DNA from: an uncultured SAR86 cluster bacterium
GTDB lineage: Bacteria; Pseudomonadota; Gammaproteobacteria; Magnimaribacterales; D2472
Direction: 5' to 3'
Assembly: GCA_902635645.1 (NCBI GenBank)
Contig: CACPON010000010.1
Coordinates: 1 to 36,955 of the forward strand
Length of the DNA stretch: 36,955 bases
A program made the position numbers and the translations under genes. The notes beneath the pieces were generated by a model. The model was not told the origin of the DNA. It saw only the letters and a list, made by a program, of their open reading frames with translations, and searched no databases. Below, in pieces: positions 7,298 to 16,103 of the stretch (position 1 is the first letter of the stretch; each line of letters starts with the position of its first letter).

Positions 7298-8244
7298 TAA
7301 TTAATTGTGCCAACTCTTGAGAAATATGGAAGACATGTCCAACACTCCCAAGTCATAAAAAGATAACTAGCTTCCCCAAAGAAATTTTCTCTCGGAACAA
7401 ACCCAACATCTTTTGTACTATCATTTGAGTTATCTCTGTTATCTCCCATTACAAAATAATTCCCGCTAGGTACAGTCCATTCAGAGGGATACTGAATGTT
7501 TTCACCACGAATGTTTCTGGTTAAAAACTTCCTATTTCCATGTTCTTCATAATAATAATCAACAAGTACATTAGATTCTTTTGATGTAATTTTTCCTGAT
7601 AGATCTCTATACCTTTTAGTGATTTGCTCTTCTTTTGTTTTGTAAAATGTTTTCTTAATTGGCTTATCGTTTACATAAACTTGTTTATTAATAATTCTAA
7701 TTTTATCTCCAGGCATACCAATTAGCCTTTTTACATAAGGCACTGGATTATGTTGAGGAACAAACACCACAACATCACCATATTGTGGGTCGCTTTGAGA
7801 TGATAATGGATTGCCTATTCTATTAATTTTATATCCATAAGAGTTTTTATCGACCAATAAAAAATCTCCCACTTTTAGACCAGGCATCATTGAGCCTGAG
7901 GGAATTTGATATGGTTCATAAATAAAAGTTCTCAAGATAAATATGAGAAATATGGGAATAAAATATCCTCTCGAAGAAGAAATAATTTCATTATTTTGAA
8001 GAAAAAAGCCCACTAAAAGCACTAAAAGAGAAATAACTGAACCTACTAAAAGAACAATACTTAAATCGCCTGCATTAATGAAGATGCTGTAAAGCATCAT
8101 TAAGCCAAAAATTGTTGATAACATAGATGAGTTATTTGCTACAAAATTATCTTTATAGCTTTCTTTTGTTTCGCTAATAATCCATGCGACAAGCACAGCA
8201 GCCATTCCAATCATTGAAATTATAAAAATTGGGTCTGATATCAA
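7297..8244 (-). CDS. lepB: Signal peptidase I
   Basis: LepB removes signal peptides from exported proteins at the outer face of the inner membrane. The catalytic Ser118 lies in IPSGSMMPGL and Lys172 in YVKRLIGMPGD; the MGDNRDNSNDS box is also intact. The N-terminal part holds about three hydrophobic segments in residues 4–82 and another at about 94–107, just before the catalytic domain. The start is TTG at 8244: it has a well-placed GGAG six bases upstream, and no ATG lies near. It starts just after the lepA stop. The 315 residues are similar to E. coli LepB (324). Confidence 0.95.
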   Translation of the reverse strand: MISDPIFIISMIGMAAVLVAWIISETKESYKDNFVANNSSMLSTIFGLMMLYSIFINAGDLSIVLLVGSVISLLVLLVGFFLQNNEIISSSRGYFIPIFLIFILRTFIYEPYQIPSGSMMPGLKVGDFLLVDKNSYGYKINRIGNPLSSQSDPQYGDVVVFVPQHNPVPYVKRLIGMPGDKIRIINKQVYVNDKPIKKTFYKTKEEQITKRYRDLSGKITSKESNVLVDYYYEEHGNRKFLTRNIRGENIQYPSEWTVPSGNYFVMGDNRDNSNDSTKDVGFVPRENFFGEASYLFMTWECWTCLPYFSRVGTIN

Positions 8245-8245
8245 T

Positions 8246-10033
8246 TTATTCTCCAGATTTAAAATAATTTAAGAAGGCATCTTGTGGTATTGATACTTTG
8301 CCGAATTGTTTCATTTTTTTCTTTCCATCTTTTTGTTTTTCAAGCAGTTTCTTTTTCCTAGTAATATCGCCACCATAACATTTAGCTGTAACATTCTTTC
8401 TTAAAGCTTTTACAGTCTCTCTAGAGATAATTTTAGATCCAAGAGCTACTTGAATTGGCACATCAAACATTTGTCTTGGTATAAGCTTTTGAAGATTTGC
8501 AGCAATTTCTCTAGCTTTTTGAGTTGAAAAAGATTTATGAACAATCATAGATAAAGCATCTATTTTTTGATTATTAATCAATATGTCTATTTTGGTTAAT
8601 TCTGACTTAAAAAATCCAATCAAAGAGTATTCAATTGATGCAAAGCCCTTAGTAGATGATTTTATTTGATCAAAGAAGTCCACTATCACTGATGATAAAG
8701 GCATTTCAAAAACAATAGAAACTTGATTTCCAAAATAAGTCATATCTTTTTGTACACCTCTTTTACCAGTGCAAAGAGTGATAACATTCCCAACATATTC
8801 ATTGGGAGTCAAGATAGTGGTATTAACAATTGGCTCTCTAATCTCCTCAATATCATTTGGAACAGGTAGTTGAGATGGATTATCAATTTTTATAACTTCA
8901 CCATCTGTTTTTAATACTTCATATTCAACAGATGGAGCAGTAGATATAAGATCTAGATCATATTCTCTTTCTAGCCTTTCTCTTATAACTTCCATATGAA
9001 GAGTTCCAAGAAAGCCACATCTAAATCCAAATCCAAGAGCATCTGAAACTTCTGGTTCATAAATAAGAGATGAGTCATTTAATATAAGTTTAGAAAGAGC
9101 ATCTCTGAACCTTTCGTAATCATCAGAATTAACAGTGAACATTGATGCAAACACTTTTGGATTAACCTTTTTGAAACCAGGTAGAGGTTGAGTAATTTCG
9201 TCGCCTGCCTCAAGAATAGTATCTCCAACGGGAGCACCTTTAATATTTTTTATACCAGCAACCAAATAACCCACTTCACCAGCTGATAAAAAATCTTTTT
9301 TAATCTTTTTGGGTGAAAATATTCCTAATTCATCTACATTATGAGATTGTCCTGTTGAATGAATTTTAAATTTTTGACCAGTCTTAATTGAACCATTTTT
9401 TATTCTAATTAGTGACACAACACCTAAATAAGAATCAAACCATGAATCAACTATTAATGCTTGTAATGGCTCAGTTGAGCTTCCATCTGGTGAAGGAATA
9501 TCTGTAACAAGCATATCTAGTAAATCCTCAATACCTGCTCCAGTTTTTGCACTTACAAGAGGTGCTGAGACTGCATTAATACCAATCATATCTTCAATTT
9601 CTTTTTTAACTCTCTCAGGCTCTGATTGAGGTAAATCGATTTTGTTAATAACAGGTACCACTTCTAACCCCTGATCAACTGCTGTATAACAATTTGCTAA
9701 TGTTTGAGCCTCAACTCCTTGAGATCCATCTACAACAAGTAAAGCACCTTCACATGCCGATAATGATCTAGATACTTCATATGAAAAATCAACATGACCA
9801 GGAGTATCAATAAAATTTAATAAATAACTAATGTCGTCTTTTTTATATTCTAAGGTTACAGCTTGAGCCTTAATGGTGATTCCTCTTTCTCTTTCAATAT
9901 CCATTGAATCAAGAATCTGTTCTGACATCTCTCTAGCTGACAGTCCCCCGCAATATTCAATCAATCTATCAGACAAGGTCGATTTACCATGATCAATATG
10001 GGCAATGACTGAGAAATTTCTAATATTTTTCAT
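8246..10033 (-). CDS. lepA: Elongation factor 4 (LepA)
   Basis: LepA is a ribosome-bound GTPase, related to EF-G, that acts on stalled or immature ribosomes. The 595 residues match the family (about 599). Motifs include G1 [10 protein letters not shown] (residues 11–20), [10 protein letters not shown] (switch I), DTPGHVDF (G3) and NKIDLP (G4), followed by the EF-G-like domains. The C-terminal LepA-specific domain has [27 protein letters not shown] and [17 protein letters not shown]. It lies 61 bases after degP and directly before lepB, the normal arrangement. Confidence 0.97.
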   Translation of the reverse strand: MKNIRNFSVIAHIDHGKSTLSDRLIEYCGGLSAREMSEQILDSMDIERERGITIKAQAVTLEYKKDDISYLLNFIDTPGHVDFSYEVSRSLSACEGALLVVDGSQGVEAQTLANCYTAVDQGLEVVPVINKIDLPQSEPERVKKEIEDMIGINAVSAPLVSAKTGAGIEDLLDMLVTDIPSPDGSSTEPLQALIVDSWFDSYLGVVSLIRIKNGSIKTGQKFKIHSTGQSHNVDELGIFSPKKIKKDFLSAGEVGYLVAGIKNIKGAPVGDTILEAGDEITQPLPGFKKVNPKVFASMFTVNSDDYERFRDALSKLILNDSSLIYEPEVSDALGFGFRCGFLGTLHMEVIRERLEREYDLDLISTAPSVEYEVLKTDGEVIKIDNPSQLPVPNDIEEIREPIVNTTILTPNEYVGNVITLCTGKRGVQKDMTYFGNQVSIVFEMPLSSVIVDFFDQIKSSTKGFASIEYSLIGFFKSELTKIDILINNQKIDALSMIVHKSFSTQKAREIAANLQKLIPRQMFDVPIQVALGSKIISRETVKALRKNVTAKCYGGDITRKKKLLEKQKDGKKKMKQFGKVSIPQDAFLNYFKSGE

Positions 10034-10094
10034 AAAGTGCTGCTATTTTACAGCCAATATTACAAATATAGGAGTATCAAGGACTTATTATCTT

Positions 10095-11495
10095 TTAATT
10101 AATCGTAATTGATCTAATTATCCGACTTCCATTTCTATTAAGGTGAAGAGCTATTTTATCTCCAGAAGAAAAGTTTTCTATAGATTCTTCATAAGATTCA
10201 ACATCAAACACCTGATATTTGCTACCTTTGTATTGAATCATTGTTATTAAGTCACCCCTCATAACCTTGCCGGATGCAGGCGATCCTGGGTTCACTCTTG
10301 ATACGACTACCCCATCAGGTAAATTTGCCATTGAAGGGTTATCTCTATCAATCTCTGCTACCTTTATTCCTATTGGATCGGCTGATCCCTGAGATTTTGC
10401 TGGTATAAATGAGTCTTGATTAACTGGTAATTCACCTAGAGTAAATTTCAGTTCAATTTCTTTGCCATCTCGAATTATTTTACCCTTTGCTTTGGATTCG
10501 GGCTGAATCTGGCCTACAACATGAGGCAAGTCAGAACTAAACTTTATTTCTTTATTATCAAACTCAATTATTACATCGCCTGGTAGTAATCCAGCATTAT
10601 CTGCAGACTCACCTTCTTCAACATCATTTATGAGGGCTCCGTATGGCTTCTTCATACCAAGGGCTTCAGCTAGATCACTATCAACTTCACTCATTCTTAC
10701 ACCAAGGTATCCTCTTGAAACCTCACCTTTTTCAATAATTTGTTCAGCAACGTCAATTGCTACATTTATTGGAATTGCAAAAGCTAAACCTTGATACCCT
10801 CCACTTCTTGAGTAAATTTGAGAATTAATACCAACAACTTTTCCATCTAAGTCAAACAAAGGCCCGCCTGAATTACCAGGATTAATCGCAACATCTGTTT
10901 GTAAAAAAGGAACATAGTTTCCAATATTATTGTTTTGTATACTTCTACCTTTAGCACTAACAATCCCAGCGGTAACTGAAAAATCAAAACTAAAAGGTGA
11001 GCCAATTGCGACAACCCAATCACCGACTTTTAACTTATCACTATCTCCTGCAGTAACTTCTGGCAAATTTTTTCCCTCAACAGTTAATAAGGCTAAATCT
11101 GAAAGAGGATCAACGCCCACAATTTCAGCAACAAACTCTCTTCTATCTGACAATGAAACAATAACTTCAGTTGCATCCTCAACAACGTGATAATTAGTTA
11201 ATATATAGTTATCTTTTAATATAAAGCCTGAGCCGTATGATGTAGCTTCCCTTTTTTCTTGAGGCATTTCACGAAACTGTCTAGGTATGCCAAATCTTTC
11301 AAGCATTTCATCTGGAATACCACCATAGCCAAATGACTGCCTTTGAGAAACTTCTTTTTTTGATGTGATATTTACTACGGCTGGGGCTGAATCTTCTACA
11401 AGTTCAGAAATATTTTCAGGCAATGCAGCAAATAAATTTGCACATATAAGAATGTTACATGTAAATAGAGTTAATAATTTATGATAGTTTTTCAT
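10095..11495 (-). CDS. degP: Periplasmic serine protease DegP/MucD (Do family)
   Basis: This is a periplasmic protease-chaperone that handles misfolded envelope proteins. Residues 1–23 form a signal peptide ending near LFAA. The trypsin-like domain has His103 (NYHVV), Asp133 (DPLSDLALL) and Ser209 (NPGNSGGPL). Two PDZ domains follow: the first starts near SRGYLGVRMSEV and the second carries VVSRVNPGSPASGKVMRGD. The 466 residues fit MucD/DegP (about 470). It lies directly after the anti-sigma gene, as mucD does in Pseudomonas once mucB and mucC are left out, so it is probably a member of the sigma-E regulon. Confidence 0.95.
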   Translation of the reverse strand: MKNYHKLLTLFTCNILICANLFAALPENISELVEDSAPAVVNITSKKEVSQRQSFGYGGIPDEMLERFGIPRQFREMPQEKREATSYGSGFILKDNYILTNYHVVEDATEVIVSLSDRREFVAEIVGVDPLSDLALLTVEGKNLPEVTAGDSDKLKVGDWVVAIGSPFSFDFSVTAGIVSAKGRSIQNNNIGNYVPFLQTDVAINPGNSGGPLFDLDGKVVGINSQIYSRSGGYQGLAFAIPINVAIDVAEQIIEKGEVSRGYLGVRMSEVDSDLAEALGMKKPYGALINDVEEGESADNAGLLPGDVIIEFDNKEIKFSSDLPHVVGQIQPESKAKGKIIRDGKEIELKFTLGELPVNQDSFIPAKSQGSADPIGIKVAEIDRDNPSMANLPDGVVVSRVNPGSPASGKVMRGDLITMIQYKGSKYQVFDVESYEESIENFSSGDKIALHLNRNGSRIIRSITIN

Positions 11496-11511
11496 GTTCG
11501 TTGTCTTTTGG

Positions 11512-12195
11512 TTATTTGATATTTATCGAATTAGCTATTTCTAGAGCAGATTTTTGATCAATATTTCCATACAAGGTCAAAACTCTACCATCTTGCATTG
11601 GAACAACATATATCATTTTATCTTTATGCTGCCAGTTTCTAACTTTTTTAATGCCTAAATTCTTTTTTTCAATATGTAATACAAAGTTTTTATTGCCTTT
11701 ATTGTATGTTCTGCTGTTTGGGCTATTTCTTGTGTAGCCAACATTTCTTAAATCAACATTATATGATGTCATATTATCATTTTGTTGATTGTTAATTACT
11801 TGCAAAACGTGGTCTACAAGATTTTCTTCTGCTCTGCTTGCTGTGTCTTTAGCTTCTTTACTATTAACAGCAATGTTTATCTGATTTTTAGCAGATAAAT
11901 CCTCTCCCATACGATTTAAATCAAATTGGTTGATGGCAAAAAAAGTAATAAGCACTGCAGCAGCAGCGGTAATTGAGTTAGAAAACCAAAAATTGAATTT
12001 TTTACTTCTCCTACTAGATGTAATTGATTGAATATTATTTTTTTGTTGCCTCATCGCAGATGACATCAATGCATATTTTGATATTTTATTTTGTAAGTTA
12101 ATATCATTCCCTATCATCATCAACACTTCATCGGCTTCTGTATCGCTAAGCTCTCCATCGTATAGAGCTGATATTTTTTCTTCTATGTTATCCAT
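11512..12195 (-). CDS. rseA: Anti-sigma-E factor RseA/MucA-like with an unusual C-terminal domain
   Basis: The N-terminal 60 residues (EEKISALYDGELSDTEADEV, then helices with SSAMRQQ) match the cytoplasmic sigma-binding domain of RseA/MucA. A single membrane span covers about residues 72–91. The periplasmic part is longer than needed for a site-1/site-2 cleavage tail: residues 165–227 form a compact-looking segment (FVLHIEKK, MIYVVPMQDGRVLTLYGN, then QKSALEIANSI). That ending recalls the last strand-helix of RseB/MucB (VxGE-PPxTAxxIAxSI), though the match is from memory and weak. No separate rseB or rseC follows. It overlaps rpoE by 8 bases, so sigma and anti-sigma are co-translated. Membrane anti-sigma role is well supported; the tail's origin is inference. 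Confidence 0.83.
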   Translation of the reverse strand: MDNIEEKISALYDGELSDTEADEVLMMIGNDINLQNKISKYALMSSAMRQQKNNIQSITSSRRSKKFNFWFSNSITAAAAVLITFFAINQFDLNRMGEDLSAKNQINIAVNSKEAKDTASRAEENLVDHVLQVINNQQNDNMTSYNVDLRNVGYTRNSPNSRTYNKGNKNFVLHIEKKNLGIKKVRNWQHKDKMIYVVPMQDGRVLTLYGNIDQKSALEIANSINIK

Positions 12196-12760
12196 CTAAT
12201 AGATCCTCCGATATGTATGTAAGAATATTTTCTCGCGCTCTAAATATTCTTGATCTAACAGTTCCTATTGGTGTTTCAGTAATTGTAGATATTTCCTCAT
12301 AACTCTTGCCTTCGGACTCTCTTAGTGTAAATGCAGTCTTTAGTGCTTCCGGTAATTTATCAACATATTTTTTTATTTTACCCAAGGACTCATCATGCAT
12401 TAAGTCCTGTTCTGGGTTCGTATAAGAAGGAATGTCAAAATCAGTATCACTTGTTGAAATATTTATCTTATCTTTTTTATACGAGGAACTAACAAAATGA
12501 TTTTTTGCTAGATTAATAGCTATTCTATAAACCCATGTAAAAAATGCGCTATCTCCTCTAAAAGTAGCAATTTGTTGCCATACTTTTATAAATGTTTGCT
12601 GAGCAAGGTCTTCTGAATCCTCTTTTGACTTGGTAAATGAATATAGAGATGCATATACTCTCGGATAATATTTAGTCATTAAAAAATTAAATGCTCCTTC
12701 GTTACCATCTTGGGCCTTTTTAATTAATAAGGAATCTTCAATAGTTGAGTCTTTTTTCAT
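12188..12760 (-). CDS. rpoE: RNA polymerase sigma factor RpoE (AlgU type)
   Basis: This extracytoplasmic-function sigma factor controls envelope stress genes. Region 2 is seen in FNFLMTKYYPRVYASLYSFTKSKEDSEDLAQQTFIKVWQ and in TWVYRIAINLAKNH; region 4 is seen in LPEALKTAFTLRESEGKSYEEISTITETPIGTVRSRIFRARE. About 190 residues is the family length. The tracked start is a TTG at 12763; the next codon, ATG at 12760, with AAGGA upstream, is better. The gene is followed by its anti-sigma factor with overlap and preceded by a sigma-E-like promoter, so it is probably autoregulated. Confidence 0.95.
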   Translation of the reverse strand: MKKDSTIEDSLLIKKAQDGNEGAFNFLMTKYYPRVYASLYSFTKSKEDSEDLAQQTFIKVWQQIATFRGDSAFFTWVYRIAINLAKNHFVSSSYKKDKINISTSDTDFDIPSYTNPEQDLMHDESLGKIKKYVDKLPEALKTAFTLRESEGKSYEEISTITETPIGTVRSRIFRARENILTYISEDLLDG

Positions 12761-12781
12761 CAATTTAAGTTCCTTTTCACA

Positions 12782-12809
12782 TCAGACAAGCAAAATAGTT
12801 AAAAGTTTC
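12782..12809 (-). promoter_or_regulatory. Sigma-E-type autoregulatory promoter of rpoE
   Basis: On the minus strand the sequence reads GAAACTT (complement of 12803–12809), 16 bases, then TCTGA (complement of 12782–12786). This fits the RpoE/AlgU consensus GAACTT–N16/17–TCtga with one inserted A in the −35 element. It sits 22 bases upstream of the rpoE ATG and overlaps the last codons of sdhE. The matching position and spacing argue for autoregulation as in E. coli and Pseudomonas. Confidence 0.7.
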
Positions 12810-13056
12810 CCTGCTTATTAAATTTTTTAAGATATTTATTAATGAAATCTTCATGGGTTTCATTGCCTAGACTTTCATTTTTAAAAATATAATCAAACAG
12901 CTTTTGATCATCATAATCAAGAACTTGATCAAAAATGTTTATAGAACATTCATCAAGTGAGCTTAGCATAGTATTTGAGAACTCTCTTAGCAGTAAATCT
13001 ATTTCTCGCATTCCTCTTCTGCATTTCCATGAGATTCTGTTTATTTCTGTATTCAT
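12799..13056 (-). CDS. sdhE: FAD assembly factor SdhE
   Basis: SdhE helps attach FAD covalently to succinate dehydrogenase SdhA. The 85-residue protein matches the family length and shows the signature RISWKCRRGMREIDLLLREF (the RGxxE core), then the helical segment FDQVLDYDDQKLFDYIF in place of the usual LL…D.dLf.wl. It is divergent from ygfZ and just upstream of rpoE; sdhE next to ygfZ is a known gammaproteobacterial neighbourhood. Confidence 0.93.
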   Translation of the reverse strand: MNTEINRISWKCRRGMREIDLLLREFSNTMLSSLDECSINIFDQVLDYDDQKLFDYIFKNESLGNETHEDFINKYLKKFNKQGNF

Positions 13057-13089
13057 TAGTTAAAATATTGGGTTGTTAAACAATTTTAC

Positions 13090-13875
13090 AAGAAAATAGA
13101 TATACAAAAAAAATTAATATCATTTGGCTCAATATATTTAGAAGCTATAAAAATAATTTCTGTTCATGGTGATATTGATAAAGTAGAGAATTTACTTCAA
13201 GGACAGATAACTTCTGATGTAACGCTATTGGGCAATGAAAACTACCAGCTCTCATCTATATGCAATCAAAAAGGTGAGGTAATGGCCGGATTTATTATTC
13301 ATAAGTCAAAAAACTACAAAATATTAATAGATGAAACTCTTGTAAATATATTTATCGATGAGTTAAGTCCATTTGCAAAATTTTTTGGTGCTACCTTCTC
13401 TGTTGAAGATGGTTTTGTGCATGGTCATATAACACAAGATAAAAATGAAAAAGCATTTTTTTCAAATGATATATTCTCACTTTCAGTTTCATTAGAAAAA
13501 GAAATTCATGTTAATGATCAATCTCTATTGATGAATGATTGGGTTGTTGCCAATAAACTAGCACTAAATATTGATTTGAACCTTAATGATATTGGTAAGT
13601 ACAGGCCCTTAGAGATAAATTATGATAAAAATAGGGTTGCTTTTGATAAAGGTTGCTTTAGAGGCCAAGAAATTATTGCTAGGATGAAATATCTTGGTGT
13701 TGATAGAAGAAAATTCGTAACCATAATTTCTACAGAAGCCATTAAAGAAAACAAAAATTTTAAAGTTATTGGTGAAATTGTAAGATATAAAGACCTTTAT
13801 ATTTTTAGTAGCTTAATAAAAAGAGATTTTCTTGATGAGTTTTCTTCAAACAACCCAAGCGTAGTAATTATCTAG
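13090..13875 (+). CDS. ygfZ: tRNA-modifying / Fe-S cluster protein YgfZ (start uncertain)
   Basis: YgfZ is a folate-binding GcvT-like protein that supports Fe-S enzymes such as MiaB. The signature KGCFRGQEIIARMKYLG is intact near the C-terminal third. The tracked TTG start at 13228 would remove the conserved N-terminal stretch; in-frame codons upstream read AIKIISVHGDIDKVENLLQGQITSDV, which lines up with the [23 protein letters not shown] part of E. coli YgfZ. No ATG, GTG or TTG occurs in that frame between the stop at 13057–13059 and 13228, so initiation must use a rare codon (ATA or ATT) or the gene is altered. The coordinate 13090 is only an approximate 5' limit. The C-terminal barrel is short compared with E. 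coli (326 residues). Confidence 0.8.
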   Translation, partial: KKIDIQKKLISFGSIYLEAIKIISVHGDIDKVENLLQGQITSDVTLLGNENYQLSSICNQKGEVMAGFIIHKSKNYKILIDETLVNIFIDELSPFAKFFGATFSVEDGFVHGHITQDKNEKAFFSNDIFSLSVSLEKEIHVNDQSLLMNDWVVANKLALNIDLNLNDIGKYRPLEINYDKNRVAFDKGCFRGQEIIARMKYLGVDRRKFVTIISTEAIKENKNFKVIGEIVRYKDLYIFSSLIKRDFLDEFSSNNPSVVII

Positions 13876-13877
13876 AA

Positions 13878-14555
13878 CTACCATAAGATAGGTTGCTTTT
13901 TATTTTTTATAAGAAGTTCATTAGTTAATGAAAAATGTTTACACCCAAAAAAACCCCTATATGAAGATAGTGGAGAAGGATGAGATGATTTGAGTATGTG
14001 ATTAACATTTTTATCTATGAGTTTTTCTTTTTCTTGAGCATCTCTGCCCCACAAAAGAAAAATAACTCCCCCTTTTATATTAAGAAGATCAATAACGGAA
14101 TCTACTAAAATATTCCAACCAATATTTTTATGAGACCCAGCTTCAGACTTATTTACGGTCAATGAAGAATTTAACAAAAGCACACCTTGAGCTGCCCACT
14201 GCTCAAGATTGCCTGAACTATGAATACAGTCTCCTATATCATCCTGGATTTCTTTATAAATATTTTTTAAAGAACTAGGGATTTTGTTGCCCTTGTTTAC
14301 TGCAAATGCAAGACCGTTTGCTAAGCCTGGTTGGTGATATGGATCTTGCCCAAATATAACTACTTTTGTATTTGAAAAACTGCACAATTTAAAAGCCTTA
14401 TAGATATCCTGTAAGGCAGGATATATTTCTTTGCCCGCTTGTTGAAATGATAAAAGTTTATTTATTGGTTCAAATAGGTTGAATGAAATTCCATTCTTTC
14501 TGAGTTCATAATCCCAATCATTTGGTATTTTATTTAGTGATTTAATTTGTTGCAT
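13878..14555 (-). CDS. ung: Uracil-DNA glycosylase
   Basis: Ung cuts uracil from DNA to start base excision repair. The water-activating loop GQDPYHQPGLANGLAFAV is intact near residues 68–85, and the DNA-intercalation loop HPSPLSSYRGFFGCKHF is intact near the C-terminus; LLLNSSLTV and IFLLWGRDAQ are further family motifs. Length of about 225 residues matches E. coli (229). The track start at 14564 is TTG; ATG at 14555 is preferred. It converges on ygfZ with only 2 bases between the genes, and its 5' side carries paired DnaA boxes. Confidence 0.96.
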   Translation of the reverse strand: MQQIKSLNKIPNDWDYELRKNGISFNLFEPINKLLSFQQAGKEIYPALQDIYKAFKLCSFSNTKVVIFGQDPYHQPGLANGLAFAVNKGNKIPSSLKNIYKEIQDDIGDCIHSSGNLEQWAAQGVLLLNSSLTVNKSEAGSHKNIGWNILVDSVIDLLNIKGGVIFLLWGRDAQEKEKLIDKNVNHILKSSHPSPLSSYRGFFGCKHFSLTNELLIKNKKQPILW

Positions 14556-14564
14556 TTTTATCAA

Positions 14565-14854
14565 AATTTTTATCCACAGAAACTGTGGATAAAGTTATGG
14601 ATAACTTTATTTATACCATAACAAAGCCTTATATTTAAAGGTTTTATTAAAGTTGAACAAAATTTATACAATTATTATATAAATAACCGCATATCAGTAA
14701 CTTATGAAATATTTATAAAAAATATTGTCGATGTAAAGTAAACTTATCAAGTGCCCCAATATCATTAATTTGTCTTGTTGACAAGTGTTAATATATGTTA
14801 ATTGTTTACAAAAATTAAAAACGACAGAAGTTGATATTAAATTAAGTTATTTGC
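14565..14854. other. 290-bp intergenic region upstream of ung
   Basis: This is one of only two long spacers in the window. It lies between the 5' end of ung and the 3' end of serA. The ung-proximal end holds two inverted DnaA boxes and a second palindrome (separate entries). The rest is AT-rich with no ORF above about 15 codons, no tRNA fold and no clear T-tailed terminator for serA. A weak TTGTC/GACAA inverted repeat is present near 14770. Confidence 0.6.
14570..14592. promoter_or_regulatory. Inverted pair of perfect DnaA boxes upstream of ung
   Basis: TTATCCACA (14570–14578) and its complement TGTGGATAA (14584–14592) form a 10-bp perfect inverted repeat with a 3-base AAA centre. Both arms match the strong DnaA box consensus. 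A second palindrome follows at once: AAAGTTAT (14591–14598), GG, ATAACTTT (14601–14608), whose core is one base away from a third DnaA box. The site lies 15 bases upstream of the ung ATG, so it could couple ung expression to DnaA or bind DnaA for another purpose. Confidence 0.6.
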
Positions 14855-16036
14855 TCACAAATTACTACAGAGTCTAACGTTAATAACGTGGTCAATATTT
14901 TTAATATTTTCTATTAGTTCTTGTGATGGCTTATCTTCTAAATCTATTAAATTGATACCGATTGCGTCTCTACTCTTGTGTGTCATGTCAGCAATATTAA
15001 TATTTTTGTAACCAATCTCATCTGTGATTTTACCAATCATTCCTGGTTCATTTTTATTAATAATGACCATTCTATATTCTGTCTTTCTTCCCAACTTTAT
15101 TGATGGAAAATTTACAGAATTAACAATAACTCCATCTTTCAAAAAATTTGATATTTGTTCGGCTGCCATAACAGCACAATTAATTTCAGCTTCTTTTGTG
15201 CTTGCTCCAAGATGGGGTAATAGGATAACGTCATGAAAATCATTAGATCTTGTTACTAACTCTGGTGTAGGAAAATCTGTTACAAATTTATCAATAATTT
15301 TTGTATCAAGAGCCTCGATGATATCTTCATTGTTAACAATACCGCCTCTAGATAAATTGATTAACTTTGCTCCTTTTTTAAAATGTTTTAAAGATTTTTT
15401 TGAGATTAAATCCTTTGTTTCATCAACAAGTGGAACATGAATTGAAATATAGTCAGAATTATTTAAAAGGTATTCCATAGAATCTGCTTTTTCTACATCT
15501 TTAGGGAGTCTCCATGCTGCATCAATTGATATATATGGGTCATATCCTATTATTTTCATACCCATGACTTCAGCTGTTTGTGCAAGCAATGAACCAATTG
15601 CACCAAGTCCTATAATTCCTAGGGTTTTGCCTTTAAGCTCATTACCTTTGAAGTTCTTTTTCTGGGATTCCATAGATTTATTAAGCTCTGATGTATCTTG
15701 ACCAGATAATGTCTTTGAATACAAATTACCTTGGATTATTCCTCTTGATGAGAGAAGCATTCCGCAAACTACAAGTTCTTTTACTGCATTTGCATTAGCT
15801 CCTGGTGTATTGAAAACAACTATTCCATTGTCCGTTGCAATATCAACTGGGATGTTATTTGTTCCAGCTCCAGCTCTGCCAATGCATTTTAAAGATTGGT
15901 TAAAATCAGCATCTGTAAGCAGCTGACTTCTTAATATAAGTGAATCGGGATCAATTTCATCAATATGAAAGTCATTGGCGTCGAATATATCAATGCCATC
16001 TTGAGCAATATTATTAAAAATTTTGTATGTAAACAT
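14855..16036 (-). CDS. serA: D-3-phosphoglycerate dehydrogenase
   Basis: SerA oxidises 3-phosphoglycerate to 3-phosphohydroxypyruvate with NAD, the first step of serine synthesis. The 393 residues include the substrate domain (CIGRAGAGTNNIPVDIAT), the NAD-binding loop GLGAIGSLLAQTAEVMG, the catalytic Arg in INLSRGGIVNNEDI and the His in LLPHLGASTKEAE. A C-terminal ACT domain (MVIINKNEPGMIGKITDEIG onward) suggests serine feedback. It lacks the intervening ASB domain, as in shorter SerA proteins. It is transcribed alone or with glpK upstream, 67 bases apart. Confidence 0.94.
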   Translation of the reverse strand: MFTYKIFNNIAQDGIDIFDANDFHIDEIDPDSLILRSQLLTDADFNQSLKCIGRAGAGTNNIPVDIATDNGIVVFNTPGANANAVKELVVCGMLLSSRGIIQGNLYSKTLSGQDTSELNKSMESQKKNFKGNELKGKTLGIIGLGAIGSLLAQTAEVMGMKIIGYDPYISIDAAWRLPKDVEKADSMEYLLNNSDYISIHVPLVDETKDLISKKSLKHFKKGAKLINLSRGGIVNNEDIIEALDTKIIDKFVTDFPTPELVTRSNDFHDVILLPHLGASTKEAEINCAVMAAEQISNFLKDGVIVNSVNFPSIKLGRKTEYRMVIINKNEPGMIGKITDEIGYKNINIADMTHKSRDAIGINLIDLEDKPSQELIENIKNIDHVINVRLCSNL

Positions 16037-16103
16037 TGAAAAAGAAAAGTTATGTTTTTAAAACACAAGATTATATATAAAAAAATTTATTTTATAAGAT
16101 AAT

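Noticed and set aside
14765-14790. TTGTC/GACAA inverted repeat as serA terminator
   Set aside because: The stem is only 5 bp and there is no T tract on the serA strand.
14570-14854. Chromosomal replication origin
   Set aside because: Only two or three DnaA boxes, and none of the usual neighbours (dnaA, dnaN, gidA, rpmH, parAB) are present.
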